25,605 nt of DNA from NCBI GenBank assembly GCA_052139595.1, contig JBKQWK010000092.1:1-25605 (forward strand). Direction: 5' to 3'. Positions 14,934 through 22,153 of this stretch are shown here, piece after piece (the stretch's first letter is position 1; each line of letters opens with the position of its first letter). Position numbers and translations under genes: made by a program. The stretch is from JBKQWK01 sp052139595. Its GTDB lineage: Bacteria; Actinomycetota; Thermoleophilia; UBA2241. The notes beneath the pieces are model-generated. The model made no database searches and had not been told where the DNA came from. It was given only the letters and a program-made list of their open reading frames with translations.

Positions 14934-16232
14934 TCAGGCGAGCAGCGCCGCCCGCGTCAAGGGCATATCGGCGGCGCCGTCTGCGTGCGGTCGTACGGCA
15001 AGCACCTGATGAACCGTAATGCCGCCCTTCGTAAAGCCCTCGGCCGAACCCGCCATGTAGAGCCGCCACACCCGTGCTCGCCCAACGCCGGCGAGGGCGA
15101 CTGCCTCGTCCCAGCTCTCCTCCAGGTTGCTGACCCAGTGACGCAGCGTGAGCGCATAGTGCTCGCGCAGCGACTCTGTATCGCGGACCTCGAACGAGCG
15201 AGCCTGCATCGCCTGCATGATGATACCGACCTCGTGCAGTTCGCCATCAGGGAAAACGTAACGACCAGCGAATGAGGTTCTGCCCAACCCCCTGCTGCCA
15301 CGCGGTCGACAGATGCCGTGATTGAGCAAACGACCGCCGGGGCGCAGTAATGCGTACAGATCGCCGAAGTACTCAGCCAGACGAGACGCACCGACATGCT
15401 CGACCATGCCGATACTCGAAACGGCGTCGAATGGACCATCGGCAACGTCACGATAGTCCTGCAGACGGACCTCGACGCGATCGGCAAGACCAGCGGCCGC
15501 GGCCGCGGCGCGGGCGTAGTCGACTTGCGGCTGTGACAGCGTCACGCCGACGGCGTGCACGCCGTAGTGTTCAGCAGCATGCATGATCATGCCGCCCCAT
15601 CCACAGCCGACGTCAAGCAGGCGCATGCCAGGCCGCAAGCCCAGTTTGCGACAGATCAGATCGTACTTAGCCCGTTGCGCGTCGGCCAGAGGAGTCTCCG
15701 CGCTGGCAAAATACGCACACGAATAGGTCATCGTCTCGCCGAGAATCAGGCGATAGAAGTCGTTGGAAACGTTGTAGTGGTGGGCAATCGCTTGAGCGTC
15801 ACGATCACGCGAGTGCAGCGAGCCGCGCAGACGCGCCTCTTCGGGCGGCGGCGCGAGAGGGCGGCCCAACGCGCCTGTGGCGCGCGCCGCCGCCAGCAAC
15901 CGCTCGCCGCCCTGCAGTCGTGCTCGCCAACCATGAGGACGCTCGGTCGGGGAGAGCACCGCCTGCAGACGAAAGAGCGACCAGATATCGCCATCCACCT
16001 CGATCTCACCGACAACGTAGGCACGACTCAGGCCGAGTTCGTTGGGCTGCCAGAGCAGGCGACGCACAGCCGCCGGCGACTTGATGACCAAGGTGGCTTC
16101 GCTGCCGCCGCCGCTGCCGTCACGAGGCGCCGCTGCCAGCTCGCTACCGTCCCAGCAGCGTATGCGCAAAGGCGGCGGGCCACCGCAGAGGTGATGGATC
16201 AGCGGCGAGAGCGATTCGGCGATGGTAGGCAT
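14934..16232 (-). CDS. cfa: Cyclopropane-fatty-acid-phospholipid synthase family methyltransferase
   Basis: SAM-dependent enzyme that adds a methylene (or methyl) group across double bonds of membrane lipid acyl chains, 432 residues. An N-terminal lipid-binding domain of about 140 residues precedes the catalytic domain, which opens with HHYNVSNDFYRLILGETMTYSCAYF (151-175). The SAM site is LLDVGCGWGGMIMHAA (205-220), followed by GVTLSQPQ and SIGMVEHVG. Near the end, HYALTLRHW and RVWRLYMAGSAEGF are also family hallmarks. The ATG at 16232 has no Shine-Dalgarno, but a TATACT -10 element lies 9 nt upstream, suggesting a leaderless transcript. It sits upstream of the zur promoter on the same strand with 169 bp between. 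The precise product (cyclopropane or methyl-branched acid) is not predictable. Confidence 0.9.
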   Translation of the reverse strand: MPTIAESLSPLIHHLCGGPPPLRIRCWDGSELAAAPRDGSGGGSEATLVIKSPAAVRRLLWQPNELGLSRAYVVGEIEVDGDIWSLFRLQAVLSPTERPHGWRARLQGGERLLAAARATGALGRPLAPPPEEARLRGSLHSRDRDAQAIAHHYNVSNDFYRLILGETMTYSCAYFASAETPLADAQRAKYDLICRKLGLRPGMRLLDVGCGWGGMIMHAAEHYGVHAVGVTLSQPQVDYARAAAAAAGLADRVEVRLQDYRDVADGPFDAVSSIGMVEHVGASRLAEYFGDLYALLRPGGRLLNHGICRPRGSRGLGRTSFAGRYVFPDGELHEVGIIMQAMQARSFEVRDTESLREHYALTLRHWVSNLEESWDEAVALAGVGRARVWRLYMAGSAEGFTKGGITVHQVLAVRPHADGAADMPLTRAALLA

Positions 16233-16241
16233 AGCCGACAG

Positions 16242-16247
16242 AGTATA
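16242..16247 (-). promoter_or_regulatory. -10 element suggesting leaderless cfa transcript
   Basis: TATACT on the minus strand ends 9 nt before the cfa ATG. With the usual 6-8 nt between -10 and start site, the mRNA would begin at or within two or three bases of the ATG. No purine-rich ribosome binding site is present, and no good -35 is seen. Confidence 0.5.
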
Positions 16248-16310
16248 CGCGCATCCCTGCGATCAGCATGCCACGACGTCCACGGAGCGATCCTGGTCAA
16301 TCGTTGGTCC

Positions 16311-16745
16311 TCATCGACGTCGTTTCGAATCCGCCTCGTGGATAGGCTTCGCTTGGCGCGGCTGGCGCGTACGCCAATGGAAGAGGGCACCGATGACCAT
16401 GCCAAGCAGCAAACCGAGAATGGCCGCGCACAGCACTAGCCAGATCAGCGAGACCGATGAGGTGCCAAAGGCCCAGCTGACCTTGACGTGACGCGTATTT
16501 GCCGACACCAAGGCAATCAAGTAGACGAGAAGCACGATCGCAGCGCCAACAGAGAAATACAGGCGAACTCGATGAGCCCGACGAGCGAACCGGGCGCCGC
16601 GCGTCTCGACTGGGGCGGCGCCGGCGGCGAGCTTGTCGGCGGCGGTTCTTTCGCCAGCGACCTCGCCGCCGGTCGCTGTCGACTTCGCCGACGCAGCCGA
16701 ATCCGTCGGCTCCAAGTGATCGTCTGGCGGTTGACTAGAATGCAT
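16311..16745 (-). CDS. LapA-domain (DUF1049) membrane protein
   Basis: Membrane protein of 144 residues. Residues 1-60 are polar, rich in Ala/Thr/Asp/Glu and probably disordered and cytoplasmic. A basic stretch ARFARRAHRVRLYF leads into TM1 (VGAAIVLLVYLIALVSANT). A short loop, HVKVSWAFGTSSVSL, links to TM2 (IWLVLCAAILGLLLGMVIGALF), followed by a basic tail. The SANTRHVKVSWAFG connection and the Gly-rich second helix are the LapA/DUF1049 pattern. In E. coli LapA takes part in lipopolysaccharide assembly control, but actinobacterial relatives have no assigned role. The ATG at 16745 is chosen because GGGAGGGGGAA precedes it. The cfa gene follows 78 bp downstream with its own promoter. Confidence 0.78.
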   Translation of the reverse strand: MHSSQPPDDHLEPTDSAASAKSTATGGEVAGERTAADKLAAGAAPVETRGARFARRAHRVRLYFSVGAAIVLLVYLIALVSANTRHVKVSWAFGTSSVSLIWLVLCAAILGLLLGMVIGALFHWRTRQPRQAKPIHEADSKRRR

Positions 16746-17102
16746 CGTTCCCCCTCCCTCGCCTGCCTGGCGACACATGGCGACTGCCGACGCAGCTCGC
16801 GTCGAAGTTCGTCGGCAACCGTGTCTGTCACACACTGGTTAACGTCCGTACACACGAGTACGAAGCTAGTGAGGGCATGCCCGCCAGCTGCATGTTTCAA
16901 GCATGCGCGAGTGACAGATACGGCGGCACCGACGGGGGCGGCCTTAACCGGTATGCGTGCCGAACGGCGAAGGCGGGCATACCGCTCACTGGCCTGCACA
17001 CTATGTCAGCCCACAATAATCCGCCAACGAGCATCGATCGACGACTGCACGCAGGCCGGCGAACGGGGCCAACCACTGGCTCGAACCTGAAAGGAGCACA
17101 TC
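16746..17102. other. Gene-free divergent intergenic region (357 bp)
   Basis: This region lies between the minus-strand LapA-like gene and the plus-strand aldo/keto reductase. No coding region is supported. It holds a hairpin at 16950-16983: GGTATGC pairs with GCATACC, then GCC with GGC, around a 10-nt loop, with a two-base internal mismatch. No T-run follows, so it is more likely a leader structure or operator than a terminator. The AKR ribosome binding site AAGGAG is at 17091-17096. I could not assign promoters with confidence. Confidence 0.5.
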
Positions 17103-18089
17103 GTGGAGACACGCAAGTTAGGCCGCCAAGGACTCGAGGTCTCCGCCGAGGGCCTCGGCTGCATGGGCATGTCGGAGTTCTACGGCAACACCGATGACGA
17201 CGAGGCGATCGCCACCATCCACCGCGCCCTCGACCTCGGCGTCACGTTGCTCGACACGGCCGACATGTACGGACCGTTCACGAATGAGAGTCTCGTCGGC
17301 CGCGCCATCGCCGATCGCCGTGATCAGGCCGTGCTGGCTACCAAGTTCGGCAACGAGCGGCGCGAGGACGGCAGCTGGGTCGGCGTGAACGGCCGGCCCG
17401 AGTATGTGCGCGCGGCCTGCGAGGCTTCTCTGCGGCGACTCGGCGTCGACCACATTGACCTCTACTATCAGCATCGCGTCGATAAGACGGTACCCATAGA
17501 GGAGACCGTAGGCGCCATGGCTGAGCTGGTGAGCGCTGGCAAGGTTCGCTACCTCGGCCTCTCCGAAGCGGCGCCTGAGACCATTCGCCGCGCCCATGCC
17601 GTGCACCCCATTTCGGCCTTGCAGACGGAGTACTCGCTGTGGTCACGTGAGCCGGAGGAGAGCATTCTGCCGACCGTGCGCGAGCTGGGCATCGGCTTCG
17701 TCGCGTACAGCCCGCTCGGCCGCGGCTTTCTCTCCGGACGCTTTCGGTCCCCCGACGACCTGGCCGCAGACGAGCGCGACTTCCGCCACCACCACCCTCG
17801 CTTCCAAGGTGACAACTTTGAGCGAAATCGCCAGCTCGTCGCCGGCCTCGAGGAGATTGCTCGCGACCGTGGCGCGACGGCGGCTCAGCTTGCCCTCGCC
17901 TGGGTTCTACACCAGGGCAATGACATAGTGCCGATTCCGGGTACCAAGCGCCGTGAATACCTCGAGCAGAACGTCGCCGCCGCCAACCTTGCGTTAAGTG
18001 CCGACGACTTGCGCCGCCTGGACGATACGTTCCCCCGCGGCGTCACGGCCGGCGACCGCTACGCCAACATGTCAACCGTAAACGCGTAA
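17103..18089 (+). CDS. Aldo/keto reductase (AKR13-like)
   Basis: NADP(H)-dependent oxidoreductase of the aldo/keto reductase superfamily, 328 residues, a single TIM barrel. The catalytic tetrad is visible: Asp in LLDTADMYG (about 51) with Tyr five residues later, Lys in ATKFG (about 80) and His in DLYYQHRVD. The C-terminal NADPH-binding stretch is IVPIPGTKRREYLEQN, which favours NADPH. LGLSEAAPETIRRAHAVHPISALQTEYSLWSRE is typical of the AKR13/YakC-like group acting on small aldehydes and ketones. The GTG start has AAGGAG 6 nt upstream. It stands alone, followed by the SMR gene after 120 bp. The physiological substrate is unknown. Confidence 0.93.
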   Translation: METRKLGRQGLEVSAEGLGCMGMSEFYGNTDDDEAIATIHRALDLGVTLLDTADMYGPFTNESLVGRAIADRRDQAVLATKFGNERREDGSWVGVNGRPEYVRAACEASLRRLGVDHIDLYYQHRVDKTVPIEETVGAMAELVSAGKVRYLGLSEAAPETIRRAHAVHPISALQTEYSLWSREPEESILPTVRELGIGFVAYSPLGRGFLSGRFRSPDDLAADERDFRHHHPRFQGDNFERNRQLVAGLEEIARDRGATAAQLALAWVLHQGNDIVPIPGTKRREYLEQNVAAANLALSADDLRRLDDTFPRGVTAGDRYANMSTVNA

Positions 18090-18109
18090 CCCGCCGAGGT
18101 CTGGGCCGC

Positions 18110-18137
18110 CCGCCGGCCGGTCGCCGCATGCCGGCGG
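18110..18137 (+). terminator. Weak GC hairpin after aldo/keto reductase
   Basis: CCGCCGGC (18110-18117) pairs with GCCGGCGG (18130-18137) around a 12-nt loop, 21 bp after the AKR stop. There is no following T-run, so termination is uncertain; it could also be the start of the SMR leader. Confidence 0.3.
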
Positions 18138-18209
18138 CTGGCAAAGCCTGGTACAAAAGTGTCATCCTGTGTGTTCACGCACCGCTCTCGTTTGGAAAGG
18201 AGGTTTGAA

Positions 18210-18533
18210 ATGTGGTGGCTGGTGGTTGTCGTCGCGGGACTCCTCGACGTTGGCATGGCCGTGTTTCTCAAGGTCAGCCACGGCTTCTCGCGACTGCTGC
18301 CCACCGTCGCCGTCGCCTTTTTCGGCATCAGCAGCTTCGGTCTCGTCAGTCTCGCGGTCAGGACACTGCCGATCGACTCTGTCTACGCCATCTGGACAGG
18401 GCTCGGTATTGCCGGCACGGCGGCAATCGGCATGTTGGTTATGGGCGAATCGGTGACACTGTGGAAGCTCGCCTCGATGGCCCTGGTGGTGACAGGCGTC
18501 GTCGGTCTGGGGCTGAGCGGCTCTGGGCACTAA
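18210..18533 (+). CDS. SMR-family small multidrug/guanidinium-type transporter
   Basis: Small multidrug resistance family exporter, 107 residues, four membrane helices, working as an antiparallel dimer in characterised members. The sequence is closest to the Gdx/SugE (guanidinium exporter) branch: FLKVSHGF (19-26), Ser42, Tyr59, Trp62, YAIWTGLGIAGTA and GESVTLWKLASMALVVTGVVGLGLSG. Two departures stand out. The essential proton- and substrate-binding Glu13 is Asp13, and the Trp at position 16 is Met. AAAGGAGG at 18196-18203 places the start at ATG 18210, excluding a longer frame from 18159. No partner SMR gene and no recognisable guanidine riboswitch lie upstream, so specificity is open. Confidence 0.88.
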   Translation: MWWLVVVVAGLLDVGMAVFLKVSHGFSRLLPTVAVAFFGISSFGLVSLAVRTLPIDSVYAIWTGLGIAGTAAIGMLVMGESVTLWKLASMALVVTGVVGLGLSGSGH

Positions 18534-18617
18534 GCACTTGCAGGCACGCATGCCAACCGAGGCGAGCGACGAACGGACCGCTCGTTTACCCGCGCTCCCC
18601 AGCGGTGACAAAGGGGC

Positions 18618-19445
18618 ATGAGCAGCAAGCCGACACCTACTTCACCGGCCATGGAGAGCGTCCGCCACGACATGATGGATGAGGCGCGCCGACTCGTCGA
18701 CGCGGCGCGCGCCGACGGTCTCACTCTGCGTCTGATCGGCGGCCTGGGCATTCGCGAGCACTGCCGCACGCTCGACGTCTGCGAACGCGACTACTCCGAC
18801 CTGGACATGGTCGCGCCGGCCAAGCAGTCGCGCCGCCTGGCCGCCCTGTTCACGCGTCTTGGTTATACGGAGAACTACCATGTGAGCACGGCTACCGCAA
18901 ACAGCGAACTCCAGTTCGTGCGTCCCTGCGAGCACAGATCTGGAGACGACGTCGGCCACGTCCACGCCGACGATCACATCGACGTCTTTCTCGACACCTT
19001 TCGCATGGACCACGACATTTCCCTCGCCAAGCGGCTGGAGATCAATCCCTACACCGTCTCGGTGAGCGATCTGCTGCTCACCAAGCTGCAGATCTTCAAA
19101 TTAAACGAAAAGGATTTGCGCGACGTCGTCACCTTACTGACCGACCTCGAGGTGAACGTCGATAACGGTCCTCGGGCAGGCGCCGGGACGATCGATGCCG
19201 CCTATATCGCCAGATTGTGTAGTGACGATTGGGGACTCTTCTACGACGTCGCCATGAACCTGCAGCGGGTTAGCGACCGGGCGGAGACGTTCGCGCTCGA
19301 TGCGGCTCAGGTCGAACACCTGCGGCGCGGTATCACGCAGCTGATCGGCGCCATCGACAGCACACCAAAAAGCGTCCGCTGGCGCCTGCGGGCACGGGTT
19401 GGCACGCGCAAGAGCTGGCACAATGAGGTCGACGAGCAGGGCTGA
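18618..19445 (+). CDS. Nucleotidyltransferase-fold protein, function unknown
   Basis: Soluble protein of 275 residues with the signature of the polymerase-beta-like nucleotidyltransferase fold. The GG of LIGGLGIREHC (41-42) is followed by the DxD pair Asp61/Asp63 in RDYSDLDMV and a third carboxylate, Asp122, in HIDVFLD. A later helix, VSDLLLTKLQIFKLNEKDLRDVVTLL, resembles the region after the active site in AbiEii/MNT-type proteins. The C-terminal 100 residues are helical and unfamiliar. The start is uncertain: ATG 18618 has AAGGGG only 1 nt away, and ATG 18651 or 18672 are alternatives. It is not paired with an obvious antitoxin, which argues against an AbiE-type toxin-antitoxin locus. It may modify an aminoglycoside-like compound, RNA or protein. 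Confidence 0.65.
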   Translation: MSSKPTPTSPAMESVRHDMMDEARRLVDAARADGLTLRLIGGLGIREHCRTLDVCERDYSDLDMVAPAKQSRRLAALFTRLGYTENYHVSTATANSELQFVRPCEHRSGDDVGHVHADDHIDVFLDTFRMDHDISLAKRLEINPYTVSVSDLLLTKLQIFKLNEKDLRDVVTLLTDLEVNVDNGPRAGAGTIDAAYIARLCSDDWGLFYDVAMNLQRVSDRAETFALDAAQVEHLRRGITQLIGAIDSTPKSVRWRLRARVGTRKSWHNEVDEQG

Positions 19446-19546
19446 GGGGGGCAGCATCCTTGCGCGACGCAGCCAGGCGCCGATTGCTCCCTGAACTTGG
19501 TCTGCTGTGATGGTGGGACGCGCCCGCGAAAGGCAATGGCCAGGGG

Positions 19547-21073
19547 ATGACGACGAAAAGAAACCAGACGGCCACGGCTGGCGCACAAACCGCCACGACG
19601 GCTGCCAGCGGAACAGATCAACTGCGTCAGAACTCAGAAACCTATCGTTTGCTGTTCGAAAACGCCTCCACGCCAATGTACACGTTCACGAAGTCACGCC
19701 TGAGGGGCCGGGCAGGATCGTCGCCGTAAACGAAGCAGCCTGCCATCTGCTTGGCTATACGCAGGCAGAGTTCCTGAGCATGGATGTGAGTGCCATTGAT
19801 GTGCCTGAGCAAGCCGAGCGACGGCCAGCGATCATGCGAGATCTTTACTCCGCCGGTCATGCGCAGTTTCTCACCGAGCACCTGAGCAAAGGCGGCGGTC
19901 GCATACCGGTCGCGGTGACCAACAGCGTCATTGCCTTGAACGGCACCGCCGCGGTGCTCTCGATCGCCAGTGATCTCAGTGAGCGCCGGCAGGTTGATGA
20001 GGTCAGGATGCGTTATCGCTGGCTGGCAGAGTCGACACGCGACATCATCGTCTTCAGCAGAGCCAGCGATGGCTTAATCCTGGAGGCGAACGCTGCCGCA
20101 GAGGCCACGTATGACTACAGCCGCGAGGAGCTTCGGCAACTCAACGGTGGATCGCAATCTCTGCTTCACGTTGTCACGGGGCGTCGGTCTGACAGCCCTC
20201 GGGCTGGATCCGGACCAGGTGGTCGGTATGCACATTCGTGACTTTCTTGGCGGCTCCAGTCCGCAGGCGGATCTCGCCGTGCAGATGCATGAGCGTGCCT
20301 TGGCGGGCGAGTCGTTTAGCTACGAGCAACCGGTTGGCACGCTCGTGTTCGACATCATTCTGGGACCCCTGCGCGATGCGACCAGCGAGATCGATGGCGC
20401 CATTGGCGTCGCCTACGACATGAGCGACCGCAAACGCGATGAAGAGTCGCTGCGCGCTCATGAGGCCGACCTGGCTGCCAGCGCTGAGCGACTGAAGAAG
20501 ACACTGGCTGCGGTTATTGCGGCTCTCGGTGCAACCACTGAGCTGCGCGATCCTTACACTGCCGGCCACGAACAGCGCGTGGCTGAGTTTGCCGTCGCCA
20601 TCGCCCGTGATCTTGGCTGGGACGAGAAACAGATCGAAACCCTGCGCCAGGCGGCGCCGCTACACGACGTCGGCAAGATCATCGTGTCGGCCGAGATCTT
20701 GACCAAGCCGGGCAAGCTCAGCGATCTTGAGATGCAGCTCGTGCGCCTGCACCCGCAGGCCGGCGCCGACGCCATCGCCAACATCGGCGATGGCGCCCCG
20801 CTTGCGGCGATGGTCGTGCAGCATCACGAGCGCTTAGACGGCTCCGGTTACCCGACCGGCCTGGTCGGTAGCGCAATTCTGCCCGAGGCGCTCGTGCTCG
20901 CCGTTGCCGACGTGGTCGAGGCGATGATCTCGCACAGACCCTACCGAGCTGCGTTGCCACTCGCAGAGATGATGGCCGAACTTGAAGACGGCGCCAGCAG
21001 TCGTTACGACGCTGAGGTCTGCAGAGTCGCTCTGCAGCTCTTACGCGAGCAACGGTTCACGTTTTCCGGCTGA
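19547..21073 (+). pseudogene. Frameshifted PAS/HD-GYP signalling protein
   Basis: Remnant of a multi-PAS sensor with a C-terminal HD-GYP domain, the family that degrades cyclic di-GMP. The first PAS starts in one frame (SETYRLLFENASTPMYTF), then continues one base back (HEVTPEGPGRIVAVNEAACHLLGY) after position 19687, as if one C had been lost. A second PAS stops about halfway (YDYSREELRQLN), and near 20141-20150 the frame returns to the original with a third PAS already under way (FTLSRGVGLTALGL), suggesting an internal deletion. The HD-GYP part is intact, with HDVGK, the HHERLDGSGYPTGL signature and VADVVEAMISHRPYR. The two shifts cancel. A separate HD-GYP protein from an internal start, for example ATG 20111, is possible. 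Sequencing error is an alternative for the first shift. Confidence 0.8.
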
Positions 21074-21114
21074 GCGGCAGCGCGGCAGGCTGACTCGACG
21101 CGATGCCAGCGAGC

Positions 21115-21150
21115 CGGCGACAACGAACGAACGAACGTGAGTTGTCGCCG
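21115..21150 (+). terminator. Strong hairpin after the HD-GYP gene
   Basis: A perfect 10-bp stem (CGGCGACAAC at 21115-21124 with GTTGTCGCCG at 21141-21150) closes a 16-nt loop containing three GAAC repeats. It lies 42 bp after the stop codon. The first T-run is about 25 bp further on, so factor-dependent termination or transcript stabilisation is as likely as intrinsic termination. Confidence 0.5.
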
Positions 21151-21255
21151 CCGGCGAGTGGCGCCATGATAGATGTGTTTTAGTCGGCCAGCAGCCGCCA
21201 ATCATCCACCGTCACAGTAACCATCCGCCGTCAATCAGAAAGCCGAGGCAGACCA

Positions 21256-22134
21256 ATGTTCGACAACAAGCAGAAGATCATGGAACGGGTGATGGGCCTG
21301 CCCAAAGGGACGCCGTCACCGTCGCGCCGGTACTGGTGTGTCACCTGCAAGATGCTCTTTGACCTCGATGAACCGGTGTGCCCGTTCATGCCCAAGATGT
21401 GCATCAACACGCCGATCCCGGTTGAATTGATGCCGGTCGAATCATCGATCTGCCTGGAAAAACTGGGTCTCTTTTACCCCAAGATCCCGCAGAAGCTGAT
21501 GGGTCATCTCGCCGACACCGACGCGGTAATCGAAGCTGGCGCACTCGTCGACGCCTATCTGGGATTCCTCAACGACTGGGGCATCCGCTACCAGAACGAG
21601 CCGCTGCAAGCAATCAAGAGCTTCATCATCCTGCTCAGTGGCTGCGAGACCGCGCAGCGCGTAAACGAAAACACCATCACGTTTCTGATCACCGATCTGA
21701 CGCGCACCTGGAAGAAGGAGCGCCTGTTTCCCCTGCTCGAGCAGGCTCTGCCCCTGCTGGCGAAGCAGGTGGGCATCACGCAGCCGCTGCTCCTGGACGA
21801 AATGGACCTCATGGGCGAGCGTCCCTCGGGCCGCTATTTTTGCCCGATGTGCCGCAAATTCTTCGAGTTTTCAACGCAGAGAGACTCCGTCACCTGCCCA
21901 CTGATGTCGCAGAAGTGCATGGCCACGCCGACGGCAATCGCCAACAGCAAGTACACGCTCGATGATCTGGCCCACGTGTACGACGTGGCACCGGACTTTT
22001 ACCGGCGCTTCATCCAGGCGCTGCCAAGCGCAGACGACGCCCGGTCCTACCTGGAAGCCATGTTGCGCGACGACTGGCACCTCACGGCCGGACCGGAGAC
22101 GCTCGACCGTCTTGCCGTCCTCATGGGAATCTGA
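21256..22134 (+). CDS. Unrecognised protein with two Cys4 modules
   Basis: Soluble protein of 292 residues that I cannot assign to a named family. Two similar cysteine modules flank a helical middle. Module 1 is RYWCVTCKMLF...VCPFMPKMCINTP with Cys28, 31, 42 and 49; module 2 is RYFCPMCRKFFEF...TCPLMSQKCMATP with Cys196, 199, 214 and 221. Both fit YxCxxC-x(10-14)-CPxMxxxCxxTP, so they probably bind zinc or an iron centre and arose by duplication. Each is followed by a helical segment (LADTDAVIEAGALVDAYLGFLNDWG; YDVAPDFYRRFIQALPS). There is no CxxCH heme motif, signal peptide or membrane segment. GAGG at 21245-21248 precedes the ATG. The flavoprotein gene starts 19 bp after its stop, implying a shared transcript and perhaps a shared redox task. 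Confidence 0.72.
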   Translation: MFDNKQKIMERVMGLPKGTPSPSRRYWCVTCKMLFDLDEPVCPFMPKMCINTPIPVELMPVESSICLEKLGLFYPKIPQKLMGHLADTDAVIEAGALVDAYLGFLNDWGIRYQNEPLQAIKSFIILLSGCETAQRVNENTITFLITDLTRTWKKERLFPLLEQALPLLAKQVGITQPLLLDEMDLMGERPSGRYFCPMCRKFFEFSTQRDSVTCPLMSQKCMATPTAIANSKYTLDDLAHVYDVAPDFYRRFIQALPSADDARSYLEAMLRDDWHLTAGPETLDRLAVLMGI

Positions 22135-22153
22135 CGGGTCGCAGTCGACGTCG

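Noticed and set aside
15555..16439. 294-codon plus-strand frame opposite cfa
   Set aside because: Its composition is Arg/Gln/His-rich without domain or ribosome binding site; it is a by-product of high GC within the methyltransferase gene.
18090..18209. Guanidine riboswitch upstream of the SMR gene
   Set aside because: Looked for because Gdx-type genes often have one. The paired ACGR-loop hairpins of mini-ykkC and the ykkC core are not visible; only a GC hairpin near the AKR stop is present.
18618..19445. AbiE-type toxin-antitoxin locus
   Set aside because: The nucleotidyltransferase motifs fit, but no AbiEi-like antitoxin is encoded on either side.
19547..20241. Programmed frameshifting in the PAS gene
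   Set aside because: No slippery heptamer or downstream pseudoknot is apparent at 19687, and the second change also involves loss of domain sequence, which fits mutation better.
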